Origin: a bacterium YEK0313
Lineage (GTDB): Bacteria; Pseudomonadota; Alphaproteobacteria; Rhizobiales; Phreatobacteraceae
Length of the DNA stretch: 64,000 nt
Assembly (NCBI GenBank): GCA_000751295.2
Contig: CCMO02000003.1
Location: 1-64,000, forward strand
Direction: 5' to 3'
Shown: in pieces, positions 44,977-53,928 of the stretch
How the letters are laid out: each line of letters begins with the position of its first letter
Position numbering within the stretch: the stretch's first letter is position 1
Position numbers and translations under genes: made by a program
The notes under the pieces: generated by a model
Told to the model about the DNA's origin: nothing
What the model saw: only the letters and a program-made list of their open reading frames with translations
Database searches by the model: none

Positions 44977-45829
44977 GACCGAACCTCCGCCGGCTGTAGG
45001 ACTGCAGCAGGTTGATCGCCAGCAGCGCCAGGAACGAGATGGCCAGCATGATGGTCGCGATCGCCGTCGCCTCGGCATATTTGAATTCTTCGAGCTGAAC
45101 GACGATCAGCAGCGGCGCGATTTCGGACCGGAACGGCATGTTGCCGGCGATGAAGATGACCGAGCCGTATTCGCCGACGGCACGCGCGAAAGCGAGGGCA
45201 AAGCCGGTCAGCACCGACGGCAGCAGCGGCGGCAGGACGACGCGCAGCACGGTCTGGCGGCGACTCGCGCCGAGCGTCGCCGAAGCCTCCTCGATCTCGC
45301 GGTCGAGATCGGCGAGCACCGGCTGCACCGTGCGCACCACGAAGGGCAGGCCGATGAAGACCAGCGCCACGAAAATGCCGAGGGGCGTATAGGCGACCTT
45401 GATGCCGAGCGGCGCGATGAGCGCGCCGATCCAGCCATTGGGTGCATAGAGGGCGGTGAGAGCGATGCCGGCGACCGCGGTCGGCAAGGCGAAAGGCAGA
45501 TCGACCATCGCGTCGATCGCGGCCCGGCCGGGAAACCAGTAGCGGGTGAGCACCCAGGCGAGGATGAAACCGAACACCGCGTTCAACGCGGCGGCGGCGA
45601 AGGAGATGAAGAAGCTCGTCTCGAGCGCCGCCAGCACGCGCGGCGACGTGCCGATGCGCCAGATGCCGTCGAGCCCAAGACCGCTCGCCCGCCAGACCAG
45701 GACCGCGAGCGGGATCAGGACGATGAGCGAGAGATAGGCGAGCGTGAACCCGAGCGTCAGCCCGAAGCCGGGCAGGGCGCTCGGCTTGCGGAAGCTGAAG
45801 GCCGACGCTGACAGGCTCGCCGCGGTCAT
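44969..45829 (-). CDS. cysT: Sulfate ABC transporter permease CysT
   Basis: Second sulfate permease (also called CysU). Six helices with ALPTAVAGIALTALYAPNGWIG and the EAA loop (EEASATLGASRRQTVLRVVLPPLLP). The ATG at 45829 overlaps the binding-protein stop (ATGA). 286 residues. Confidence 0.95.
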   Translation of the reverse strand: MTAASLSASAFSFRKPSALPGFGLTLGFTLAYLSLIVLIPLAVLVWRASGLGLDGIWRIGTSPRVLAALETSFFISFAAAALNAVFGFILAWVLTRYWFPGRAAIDAMVDLPFALPTAVAGIALTALYAPNGWIGALIAPLGIKVAYTPLGIFVALVFIGLPFVVRTVQPVLADLDREIEEASATLGASRRQTVLRVVLPPLLPSVLTGFALAFARAVGEYGSVIFIAGNMPFRSEIAPLLIVVQLEEFKYAEATAIATIMLAISFLALLAINLLQSYSRRRFGHA

Positions 45830-46884
45830 CTGCCCGTCGCTCCCGGCCGGTAGATCTGATCGAAGACGGCGCCGTCGGCGAAGTGGTCGGCATGGGCCTT
45901 GGTCCAGCCGCCGAAGACCTGGTCGATGGTCACGAGCTTGATCTGCGGGAAGCGCGCAATGTCGGCGCGGTCGGCATGTTCGGGATGGACCGGCCGGTAG
46001 AAATTGCGGGCGATGATCGCCTGGGCCTGGGCGGTATAAAGGAACTGCAGATAGGCCTCGGCGACCTGGCGGGTGCCGCGCCGGTCGACCACCTGGTCGA
46101 CCACCGAGACCGGCGGCTCGGCGAGGATCGACACCGAGGGATTGACGATGTCGAACTTGTCGGCGCCGAATTCCTGCAGGGCGAGATAGGCCTCGTTCTC
46201 CCAGGCGATCAGCACGTCGCCGATGCCGCGCTGGACGAAGGTGGTGGTGGAGCCGCGCGCGCCGGTGTCGAGAACCGGAACGTTGCGGAAGATCGCCTCG
46301 ACGAGCCGACGGGCGGCGGCCTGGTCGCCGTTGCTGCGCTGCAGCTCGTAGGCCCAGGCGGCGAGATAGTTCCAGCGCGCGCCGCCCGAGGTCTTCGGAT
46401 TGGGCGTGATCACCGCGATGCCCGGCTTGGCCAGGTCGTCCCAGTCGCGAATGGCCTTCGGATTGCCCTTGCGGACCAGGAACACGATGGTGGACGTATA
46501 GGGCGAAGCATTGTTCGGCAGCCGTGACTGCCAGTTGTCGGGCAGGCGGCGCGACTCGCGGGCAATGGCGTCGATGTCGCCGGCCAGCGCGAGCGTCACG
46601 ACATCGGCCTCCAGGCCATCGATCACCGAGCGGGCCTGCCGGCCCGAGCCGCCATGCGAGGTGCGGATGGTGACACGCTGGCCGGTGCGGCCCTGCCACT
46701 CCTTGGCGAAGGCATCGTTGATGGCCCGGTAGAGCTCGCGGGTCGGATCGTAGGACACGTTGACGAGGGTGACGGGGGCCGGGGCCTGCGCCCGGACGTA
46801 GAGCGTTGTCGCCAGGACGAAACCGAAGGCGAGAACGACGCCGGCAAGATCACGAAGACGATGAGAGCCCAGGCTCACGAACAT
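45826..46884 (-). CDS. sbp: Sulfate-binding protein, first gene of the cys operon
   Basis: Periplasmic receptor for sulfate or thiosulfate (Sbp/CysP). Signal peptide in the first 33 residues, then LVNVSYDPTRELYRAINDAFAKEW, the HGGSGRQARSVIDGLEADVVTLALAGDID segment, NPKTSGGARWNYLAAW and FYRPVHPE near the C-terminus. The ATG at 46884 (MFVSLGSHRLRDL) has GGGGA five bases upstream; a longer frame to 46938 is unneeded. 352 residues. Confidence 0.95.
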   Translation of the reverse strand: MFVSLGSHRLRDLAGVVLAFGFVLATTLYVRAQAPAPVTLVNVSYDPTRELYRAINDAFAKEWQGRTGQRVTIRTSHGGSGRQARSVIDGLEADVVTLALAGDIDAIARESRRLPDNWQSRLPNNASPYTSTIVFLVRKGNPKAIRDWDDLAKPGIAVITPNPKTSGGARWNYLAAWAYELQRSNGDQAAARRLVEAIFRNVPVLDTGARGSTTTFVQRGIGDVLIAWENEAYLALQEFGADKFDIVNPSVSILAEPPVSVVDQVVDRRGTRQVAEAYLQFLYTAQAQAIIARNFYRPVHPEHADRADIARFPQIKLVTIDQVFGGWTKAHADHFADGAVFDQIYRPGATGR

Positions 46885-47416
46885 GTCGGTCCCCACATGT
46901 GGCTGAAGCGCCGTGGCCCTCGCCATTGAGACCGCCACGACGTCAGAGAAAGGCCGAAGACGACTGTCAATTCAAGACGTTAGACTCAGAAAAGAAGACC
47001 TCGGTCGCGGCATGACAGATCGGGAGAAATTCATGATGGCGCAGACTGCGCCGAAGAGGTCATTTTACTCTGGCATCACCTTGCGCAACGCGTCCCGAAC
47101 GCCGCGGAAAGGCCATGCCGCGCGCACCCGATGCAATCCCCGGACAGAGAGAATGTTCCACGCCACGGTTTCCAATGCCGATCGCGGGGAAGATTGTTCT
47201 ATGAAGATGGCAAATTCCGGGGGCGGGCGTCGTTGTCGATACGGGCCGGTCCGCGGCCGGACCAGCCGATCCCGACACTATTCGCGGAGTATTGGCGGCC
47301 GGCTGCTCCATCGAGGACGGGATGGCCGCCCGCAGCCGCCGTCAAAAGCCGATTGACACGGACATCTTGATCGATTGTCAGATGACATGGGTGCGGCCTT
47401 CACGAGGATAGCGGCC
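46885..47416. other. Intergenic region: promoters of the cys operon and the two-component system
   Basis: About 530 bp with no gene I can support. The minus-strand promoter of the eleven-gene cys operon and the plus-strand promoter of the response regulator must lie here. TTGACA at 47353-47358 could be a -35 element for the latter, but no good -10 follows. ACATGT occurs twice (46881-46886, 46895-46900) across the sbp start. No riboswitch-like fold was recognised. Confidence 0.5.
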
Positions 47417-48091
47417 TTGCGCGTTTTGGTGATCGAGGACGAAAAGCGGATCGCCGCCGATATCGGCACGGCGCTCTCCGGCGCCGGCTTCATCGTGGAA
47501 ACCAGCGGCGATGGCGAGGACGGCTGGTTCCGTGCCGACAGCGAGGATTTCGACGTGGTCGTGCTCGATCTCGGGCTGCCGGTAATGGACGGACTCACCG
47601 TGCTGCGCAAATGGCGGGCGTCCGGCCGGCGCATGCCGGTGCTGCTGCTCACCGCGCGCGACGGCTGGCGCGAGAAGGTCGAGGGCATCGATTCCGGCGC
47701 TGACGACTATCTGACCAAGCCGTTCCACATGGAGGAGCTGGTGGCCCGCGTCAGGGCGCTGACGCGGCGCGCCAGCGGCCACGCCTCCGCCGTGCTCACC
47801 GTCGGCCCGGTCGAGGTCGATACGCGCAAGAAGGACGTCACAGTCAGTGGCCGGGCCGTGGCGCTGACCCCGCTCGAATACCGGCTGCTGACCTACCTGA
47901 TCCTGCAGAACGGCCGCGTCGTGTCGCAGAGCGAACTCGGCACCCATATCTACGACCAGGACAAGGAACACGATTCCAACGCCATCGAGGTGCTGATCGC
48001 CCGGCTACGCAAGAAGCTCGGCACGCCGGTCATCGAGACCCGGCGCGGTCACGGCTATTGCGTCATGCCGGCCGAGGGCGGCACCTCGTGA
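47417..48091 (+). CDS. Two-component response regulator, OmpR/PhoP type (FeuP-like)
   Basis: Receiver domain with acidic pair in VLVIEDE, phosphoacceptor Asp51 in VVVLDLGLP, and Lys in YLTKPF; a winged-helix output domain follows (PLEYRLLTYLILQNGRVVSQSEL, ending RRGHGYCV). The TTG at 47417 (LRVLVIEDE) has GAGGA upstream and yields 224 residues, matching the family; an ATG at 47387 would add ten residues. Its stop overlaps the kinase start. Sensed signal unknown. Confidence 0.9.
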   Translation: MRVLVIEDEKRIAADIGTALSGAGFIVETSGDGEDGWFRADSEDFDVVVLDLGLPVMDGLTVLRKWRASGRRMPVLLLTARDGWREKVEGIDSGADDYLTKPFHMEELVARVRALTRRASGHASAVLTVGPVEVDTRKKDVTVSGRAVALTPLEYRLLTYLILQNGRVVSQSELGTHIYDQDKEHDSNAIEVLIARLRKKLGTPVIETRRGHGYCVMPAEGGTS

Positions 48092-49437
48092 TTCCGAGCT
48101 CGCTCCGGGCGCGCTTCACCATCATCGCCGCCTGCGCGATCACGGTCGCCCTGGTGCTGGCCGGCTTCATGCTGACCCTCATCTTCGACGGCAATATCCG
48201 CGCCCGCGCCGTGGCCGAGGTCGGCGACGACCTGCGCACGCTCGCCGCCAATGCCCGGATCGGGCCAGATGGGCGGCTCGTCATCGACGGCGACCTCTCC
48301 GACCCGCGCTTTCGCACGCCTTATGGCGGCTATTACTGGCAGGCCGGCCGCGACCAGCAGATCGACCTGAAATCGCGCTCGCTGCTCGACTTCACCATCG
48401 ACTGGCGGCCGCAGCCGCCGACCGGCAACGACGTCGCCATCTACGAACGGCCGGCCCCGGAGGGCCGGCGAATGTTCGTGCTCGAGCGCCGCGTGGTGGT
48501 CTCTCGCGGCGGCACGCCGACCATCGCCCGCATCGTCGTCGGCCTCGACCAGGGCGAGCTCGACGAGGCCCGCACCGCCTTCATCCAGTTCGCCGCCTCC
48601 TCGCTCGCCGCGCTCGGCTTCGCCCTGGTGGCGGCGCTGTGGTTCGCGACCAGCGCCAGCCTCGCCCCGCTCCGGGCCCTGCGCGCTGCGCTGATGGAGG
48701 TCCATCTCGGCCGCAAGACCAGCGTCGAGGGCCGGTTTCCCGACGAGGTCAAGCCGCTGGTCGACGATCTCAACGCGCTGCTGCAGGCGCGCAACGCCGA
48801 CCTCGTCACCGCCCGGGCGCGCGCCGGCGACCTCGCCCATGGCCTGAAGACGCCGCTCGCCGTGCTCACCTCGACGGCGCGCCAGCTGCGCGAGGCCGGC
48901 CAGGCGGAAGCGGCGGCCGACATCGAAGGCGAGGTGCAGCGGATGAGCCGACACGTAACGCGCGAACTGGTGCGCGCCCGCGCCGGCGTGCGCGCGTTCC
49001 GCCGCAGCCACCCGACACCGATCGCCCCGGTCGCGGCGACCCTGACCAGAGCCCTGTCGGCCTTGCCCAGCCCGCGGCCGATCGCCTTCGAGACGCGCAT
49101 TCCCGCCGAGGCCGCGGCGCCCATGGACGAGACCGACCTCACCGAGGTGATGGGCAATGTCGTGGACAATGCGCGCAAATGGGCGCGCGGCAAGGTGCTG
49201 ATCACCGCGACCGAAGCCGCCGGCGCCATCCACATTGCGGTCGAGGACGACGGTCCGGGCCTGCCCGGCGATGCGCTGTCCTATGAGATCGAGCGTGGCC
49301 GCCGGCTGGACGAGCAGGTCGAAGGCTCGGGCTTCGGCCTCGCCATCGTCAAGGACCTGGTCGAGGCCTATGGCGGCGACCTGACCCTGACGCGCTCGCC
49401 GCTCGGCGGACTGAAGGTCGACATCGTCCTGCCCTGA
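48088..49437 (+). CDS. Sensor histidine kinase, PhoQ/FeuQ type
   Basis: Partner of the upstream regulator; GTG start overlaps its stop (GTGA). Two membrane helices (about residues 11-33 and 166-188) bracket a periplasmic sensor domain of about 130 residues. A HAMP-like segment leads to HisKA with His251 in DLAHGLKTPLAVL. The ATPase has the N-box (MGNVVDNARKWA), EDDGPGLP and GSGFGLAIV. 449 residues. Lies between the cys and ssu operons. Confidence 0.93.
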   Translation: MIPSSLRARFTIIAACAITVALVLAGFMLTLIFDGNIRARAVAEVGDDLRTLAANARIGPDGRLVIDGDLSDPRFRTPYGGYYWQAGRDQQIDLKSRSLLDFTIDWRPQPPTGNDVAIYERPAPEGRRMFVLERRVVVSRGGTPTIARIVVGLDQGELDEARTAFIQFAASSLAALGFALVAALWFATSASLAPLRALRAALMEVHLGRKTSVEGRFPDEVKPLVDDLNALLQARNADLVTARARAGDLAHGLKTPLAVLTSTARQLREAGQAEAAADIEGEVQRMSRHVTRELVRARAGVRAFRRSHPTPIAPVAATLTRALSALPSPRPIAFETRIPAEAAAPMDETDLTEVMGNVVDNARKWARGKVLITATEAAGAIHIAVEDDGPGLPGDALSYEIERGRRLDEQVEGSGFGLAIVKDLVEAYGGDLTLTRSPLGGLKVDIVLP

Positions 49438-49448
49438 CGCGCCCCGGC

Positions 49449-49479
49449 CCGGCGCGGACCCAAACGCGGGCCGCGCCGG
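49449..49479. terminator. GC-rich hairpin between convergent genes
   Basis: CCGGCGCGG (49449-49457) pairs with CCGCGCCGG (49471-49479) across a 13-base loop, between the histidine kinase and the flavin reductase stops. There is no T run, so termination by this hairpin alone is uncertain. Confidence 0.4.
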
Positions 49480-49486
49480 CCGGTGC

Positions 49487-50059
49487 TCAATAGGCCGCCA
49501 GGCCGGCGGCGAGGCTGATCTCGGCCGACGCCGTGCCGAGACGTTCGTAGCCGCCGCGCCAATAGGCCAGCGCGCTGGCCTTCGCGTCGCCCAGGCGGAC
49601 CGCCGCGACGCGGCCGATGACGATGGTATGGGAGTGGCGCTCGATCAGCTCTTCCAGCTCGCAATCGACCGAAGCGAGCGCGCCTTCGAGGATCGGCGCG
49701 CAGGTTGCCAGCGTCGTCCATGCGGCGTCGCGATAGCGCCGCGGCCCTTTCAGCCCATCTTTGCCGGCAAAATTCTCGGCGACACCCTGCTGGTCGGCCG
49801 CCAGCAGATTGACCGCGAAATGCCTGTAGGCCGCGATGACCGGCAGGGCCGAGGCGGCCCGGTTGACGGCGAGCAGCATGGTCGGCGGATCGACCGACAG
49901 CGATACCGGCGAGGTCGCGGTGAGGCCGGTGCGGTCTTCGCCGATGCCGGCGGTCACCACGCTGACCCCGCCGGCGAGCTGGCGCATGGCTGCCCGGAAG
50001 GCGTTCGCATCGGCGGCCAGGGGATTGGCGGCAAGCGGCAGGGGAGTCAGGGCGTTCAT
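49487..50059 (-). CDS. Flavin reductase (FMN, NADH-dependent), partner of SsuD
   Basis: Flavin reductase of the DIM6/NTAB split-barrel family, which supplies FMNH2 to a monooxygenase. Landmarks: FRAAMRQLAGGVSVVTAG, GLTATSPVSLSVDPPTMLLAVN, FAVNLLAADQQGVAENF and HSHTIVIGRV. 190 residues. It is the last gene after ssuB, 11 bp away, and so most likely serves SsuD in place of the unrelated SsuE. Confidence 0.9.
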   Translation of the reverse strand: MNALTPLPLAANPLAADANAFRAAMRQLAGGVSVVTAGIGEDRTGLTATSPVSLSVDPPTMLLAVNRAASALPVIAAYRHFAVNLLAADQQGVAENFAGKDGLKGPRRYRDAAWTTLATCAPILEGALASVDCELEELIERHSHTIVIGRVAAVRLGDAKASALAYWRGGYERLGTASAEISLAAGLAAY

Positions 50060-50070
50060 GGGCTGTCCGA

Positions 50071-50904
50071 TCAGATCGTATAGTCGGGGGCGAGCGGCTC
50101 GTCGTGGATCAGTCGTTTCAGGATCTGCTCCTCGAGCCGGGCAAGCGCGACCGAGCCGCGGCGGCGCGGCCGTGGCATGTCGACGGCAAGGTCGAGCGCG
50201 ATGCGGCCGTCCTCGATCAGCACGACGCGGTCGGCAAGCGTCAGCGCCTCCGCGACATCGTGGGTGACAAGCACGGCGGTGAAGCCCTGATCGAGCCAGA
50301 CCCGCTCGAGCAGCCGCTGCATCTCGATGCGGGTGAGGGCATCGAGCGCGCCGAGCGGCTCGTCCAGCGCCAGGAAACGCGGCCGGCAGACCAGGGCCCG
50401 GGCGAGCGCGACGCGCTGCTTCTGCCCGCCGGAGAGCACGGCCGGCCATTCGCCGGCGCGCTCGCCGAGGCCGACCGCGCGGAGCGTCTCCAGGGCGCGT
50501 GCCGCGCCGTCGTCATGGCGGCGATCGGCACCGAGCCCGACCTCGACATTGGCGAGCACCCTCGCCCAGGGCAGCAGCCGCGGCTCCTGGAACATCAGCC
50601 GCGCCGCGACCGGCCGATCACCGTCGCCGACGATGAGGCGGCCCGCATCCGGCCGGTCGAGGCCGGCGAGAATGCGCAGCAGCGTGCTCTTGCCGCAGCC
50701 GCTGCGCCCGACGATCGCCAGGAACTGGCCGGCGGGAATGGCGAGATCGAGACCGCACAGCACTTCGGTCGCGCCGAAGCGCCTGTCGAGGCCTTGGGCT
50801 TCGACGGTGACGCCGCGGGCGGCGCGGGCGAGCGCGGCGGGATCGGCGAACAGGCCGTCGAAACGTTGCGCCAGGCGGTCCTGTCGGGAATCGGCGAGCG
50901 TCAT
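50071..50904 (-). CDS. ssuB: Sulfonate ABC transporter ATPase
   Basis: Walker A GRSGCGKST, Q-loop LMFQEPRLLPW, signature LSGGQKQRVALARAL and Walker B FLALDEPLGALD are all present. 277 residues. An N-terminal extension of about 30 residues (DRLAQRFDGLFADPAALARAA) precedes the ABC domain. Between ssuC and the flavin reductase. Confidence 0.93.
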   Translation of the reverse strand: MTLADSRQDRLAQRFDGLFADPAALARAARGVTVEAQGLDRRFGATEVLCGLDLAIPAGQFLAIVGRSGCGKSTLLRILAGLDRPDAGRLIVGDGDRPVAARLMFQEPRLLPWARVLANVEVGLGADRRHDDGAARALETLRAVGLGERAGEWPAVLSGGQKQRVALARALVCRPRFLALDEPLGALDALTRIEMQRLLERVWLDQGFTAVLVTHDVAEALTLADRVVLIEDGRIALDLAVDMPRPRRRGSVALARLEEQILKRLIHDEPLAPDYTI

Positions 50905-50914
50905 GGCCGCCTCC

Positions 50915-51769
50915 TCATGCCGTCCGGAAGGCCGGATGCCAGGCAAGGCAACGGCGCTCCAGGAACCGCACCGCGGCATCGGCGGCCTTGCCGAGAGCGG
51001 CATAGATGAGGATCGCCAGCACGACCACGTCGACCAGCATGAATTCGCGCGCGTTCATGGCCATGTAGCCGATGCCGGAACTGGCCGCGATGGTCTCGGC
51101 GACGATCAGCGTCAGCCACATGATGCCGAGGCCGTAGCGCAGGCCGACAAAGATCGACGGCAGGGCGCCGGGCAGGATGACGCGCCGGAACAGTTCCAGC
51201 CGGCCCATGCCGTAGGAACGGCCCATTTCAACGAGCTGCGGATCGACCGTGCGCACGCCGTGGAAGGTGTTGATGTAGACCGGGAAGAAGACGCCGAGCG
51301 CGGTGAGGAAAAGCTTCGCCTCTTCCTCGATGCCGAACCAGAGAATGACCAGCGGGATCAGGGCCAGGTTCGGAATGTTGCGCAGCATCTGGACGGTCGT
51401 GTCGGTGAACCGTTCCGACAGGGCCGACAGCCCGTTGGCGAGCCCGAGCGCGAAGGCGAGCGTGCCGCCGACCAGGAAACCCGAGGCCGCGCGGCGGAAG
51501 CTGACGTCGATATGGCCCAAAAGCTCGCCGCTCAGCGTCAGGCGCCACGCCGCCGCCATGACGGCGGTCGGCGCCGGCAGCACATTGGCGGGCAGGGTGC
51601 CGACATGGCTCGCCAGCTGCCAGACGACGAGAATGGCTGACGGCAGCAGCCAGGGCGTCGCCGACGACGCGAGCAGCGTCTCGCGCCAGCCGGGGCTGGC
51701 GGCGGAAAGCGCGGGACGGCCGCGCCGGATGGCGGAAGTGGGGGCAAGGTCGGTCACGGCGCGTCTCAC
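50915..51769 (-). CDS. ssuC: Sulfonate ABC transporter permease
   Basis: Inner-membrane permease with about six helices, the FRRAASGFLVGGTLAFALGLANGLS and LRNIPNLALIPLVILWFG stretches of SsuC/TauC, and an EAA loop (LFRRVILPGALPSIFVGLRYGLG). The GTG at 51769 overlaps the ssuD stop (GTGA); a GTG at 51757 is also possible. 284 residues. Confidence 0.93.
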   Translation of the reverse strand: MRRAVTDLAPTSAIRRGRPALSAASPGWRETLLASSATPWLLPSAILVVWQLASHVGTLPANVLPAPTAVMAAAWRLTLSGELLGHIDVSFRRAASGFLVGGTLAFALGLANGLSALSERFTDTTVQMLRNIPNLALIPLVILWFGIEEEAKLFLTALGVFFPVYINTFHGVRTVDPQLVEMGRSYGMGRLELFRRVILPGALPSIFVGLRYGLGIMWLTLIVAETIAASSGIGYMAMNAREFMLVDVVVLAILIYAALGKAADAAVRFLERRCLAWHPAFRTA

Positions 51770-52932
51770 GAGGCCGCAGCGGCGATGCTGAGGCCGGTGC
51801 CGCTGACGCCGAACTCGCCGATCTGCGTGCGGTGGGCGCCGGCCGGCCTCGCCGTGATGCCGAGAACCGGGAACAGAAGCTCGGCCACGCGATAGGCCTC
51901 CTCCAGATGCGGATAGCCCGAGGCGATGATCGTTTCGATGCCGAGGGACTGATATTCGGCAAGACGCGCCGCAACCGTCGCGGGGCTGCCGACCAGTGCC
52001 GTGCCGGCGCCGCCGCGCACGAGGCCGATGCCGGCCCACAGGTTCGGCGCGATCTCCAGATTGTCGCGGCCGCGGACGAGCGCACTCTGCCGTTTCTGGC
52101 CGATCGAATCGGATTCCTCGGCGAATTTTCTCTGCGCCGCCGCAATCGATTCGTCCGGCAGCCTCGAGATCAGCCGGTCGGCCGCGGCCCAGGCCTCGGC
52201 GTCGGTCTCGCGCACGATCAGATGGATGCGCAGGCCGAAGCGCACGGTGCGGCCATGGCGGGCCGCCCGCTCGCGCACCGCGTCGAGCTTGGCCCTGACC
52301 GCCTCCGGCGGCTCGCCCCAGGTGAGATAGACGTCGACATGTTCGGCGGCGACGTCGAGCGCGGCGTCGGAGGAGCCGCCGAACCAGATCGGCGGAGCCG
52401 GCTGCTGCACGGGCGGAAAATCGAGACGCGCGCCGGCGACGCGGATGAATTGGCCGTCGAGATCGACCTTGCGGCCTTCGAGCAGCGGCCGGTAGACGGC
52501 GAGGAACTCGCGCGTATGGGCATAGCGCTGGTCGTGGCCGAGATGCACGCCGTCGGCGGCAAGCTCGGACGGATTGCCGCCGGTGACGATGTTGACGATG
52601 AAGCGGCCCCGGCTGATCCGGTCGAGCGCGGCCGCCTGGCGCGCCGCGAAGGTGGGCGAGGCGACCGCCGGCCGCAGCGCGACAAGGAACTTCAGCCGCT
52701 CGGTATGGGCGGCGAGCGCCGCCGCCGTGATGGTCGGGTCGTCGCAGCCCCTGCCCGTCGGGATCAACACGCCCTTGAAACCCAGCCTGTCGGCCGCCTG
52801 GGCGATTTCCTTCAGGTAGCGGAAATCGGCCGGCCGGTGGCCCTCGGTCGTGCCGAGATAGGAGCCGTCGCCGCTGACCGGGATGAACCAGAAGAGATCG
52901 AGCGGCTTCTGCGGAGCGGTGTGCACGGTCAT
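51766..52932 (-). CDS. ssuD: FMNH2-dependent alkanesulfonate monooxygenase
   Basis: Cleaves alkanesulfonates to an aldehyde and sulfite with FMNH2 and O2. The 388-residue protein has the bacterial-luciferase barrel with FWFIPVSGDGSYLG, ADRLGFKGVLIPTGRGCDDPT, IVNIVTGGNPSELAADG and PPIWFGGSSDAALDVAAEHVDVYLTWGEP, close to SsuD. The sulfite would feed CysI of the neighbouring operon. Confidence 0.95.
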   Translation of the reverse strand: MTVHTAPQKPLDLFWFIPVSGDGSYLGTTEGHRPADFRYLKEIAQAADRLGFKGVLIPTGRGCDDPTITAAALAAHTERLKFLVALRPAVASPTFAARQAAALDRISRGRFIVNIVTGGNPSELAADGVHLGHDQRYAHTREFLAVYRPLLEGRKVDLDGQFIRVAGARLDFPPVQQPAPPIWFGGSSDAALDVAAEHVDVYLTWGEPPEAVRAKLDAVRERAARHGRTVRFGLRIHLIVRETDAEAWAAADRLISRLPDESIAAAQRKFAEESDSIGQKRQSALVRGRDNLEIAPNLWAGIGLVRGGAGTALVGSPATVAARLAEYQSLGIETIIASGYPHLEEAYRVAELLFPVLGITARPAGAHRTQIGEFGVSGTGLSIAAAAS

Positions 52933-52965
52933 GGAAACCTCGATGGGCGCGGGACGGACGGGCGC

Positions 52966-53928
52966 TCAGGCCCGCGGCTGGGGCCGCCAGACGATGTCGC
53001 TGACGACGATCGGCCGCGGAATGAGGCCGAGGCGGTGGAAGCGGTCGGCGAGCCGCTGCTGCTCGGCGACTGCGGCGGGGCTGAGCGGACCGACGCCGAA
53101 TTCGGTGCGGGCGATGGCGCGCTGCCATGCGGCACGATCGAGCCCGGTCGCCTCGGCGAGCAGGCTGGTCACCGCGTCGCGGTGATCGCCGGCCCAGGCC
53201 GCCACCCCGGCGAGCTCCTCGTTGAGCGCGGCGATCACGGCCGGATGGCGGTCGGTGAAGCCGCGGCTGGAAAGGAAGAACGAATTCTGGGCGACGATGC
53301 CGCGCGACAGCGACAGGATGCGCGTGCCGGGAATGGTTTCGGCTATGGCGAAATAGGGATCCCAGATAGTCCAGGCATCGATTGCGCCGCGTTCGAAGGC
53401 GGCGCGCGCATCGGCCGGCGGCAGATAGACCGGCGTGAAATCGGCATAGCCGAGGCCGGCCTTTTCGATGGCGGCGATCGTCAGATTGTGGGCGCTGGAG
53501 GCACGGGCGAAGCCGACGCGCTTGCCCTTGAGATCGGCGAGCGCGCGGATCGGCGATCCCGCCGGCACCAGGATGGCCGAGCCGTTGCCGGCGCTTTCAT
53601 TGGCCGCGGCGTAATAGAGGTTGGCGCGCGCCGCCTGCGCGAAGATCGGCGGCGCGTCGCCGGTCGGACCGTAGTCGATCGAACCGACATTCAGCGCTTC
53701 GAGGAGTGGCGGCCCGAACGAAAACTCAGTCCATTTGACCTGGATGCCGAGGGGCCCGAAACGACGCTCCAGCACGCCCTGCTGCTTGGCGATCAGCAGG
53801 ACCCCGTTCTTCTGGAAGCCGATGCGCAATTCCCGCGGTGCGGCCTGCTGCGTCAGGGCCGGCGCCGGAGCACCGAGGAGAGAACCGCCGGTCGCAGCCG
53901 TCGCGGCCAGAAATGCCCTGCGATCCAT
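52966..53928 (-). CDS. ssuA: Sulfonate-binding periplasmic protein
   Basis: Receptor for aliphatic sulfonates. The N-terminus (MDRRAFLAATAATGG) has twin arginines and suits Tat export. The fold shows LRIGFQKNGVLLIAKQQGVLERRF, the SIDYGPTGDAPPIFAQAA motif and LKGKRVGFARASSAHNL. 320 residues. First gene of ssuADCB-flavin reductase. A 33-bp gap precedes ssuD. Confidence 0.93.
   Translation of the reverse strand: MDRRAFLAATAATGGSLLGAPAPALTQQAAPRELRIGFQKNGVLLIAKQQGVLERRFGPLGIQVKWTEFSFGPPLLEALNVGSIDYGPTGDAPPIFAQAARANLYYAAANESAGNGSAILVPAGSPIRALADLKGKRVGFARASSAHNLTIAAIEKAGLGYADFTPVYLPPADARAAFERGAIDAWTIWDPYFAIAETIPGTRILSLSRGIVAQNSFFLSSRGFTDRHPAVIAALNEELAGVAAWAGDHRDAVTSLLAEATGLDRAAWQRAIARTEFGVGPLSPAAVAEQQRLADRFHRLGLIPRPIVVSDIVWRPQPRA

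Noticed and set aside
46881..46900. ACATGT repeated across the sbp start as a regulator site
   Set aside because: Six-base palindromes only, and one overlaps the start codon; too weak to call.
47060..47356. ORFs of about 80-150 codons upstream of the response regulator
   Set aside because: Pro/Ser/Arg-rich translations of noncoding DNA; no initiation signals.
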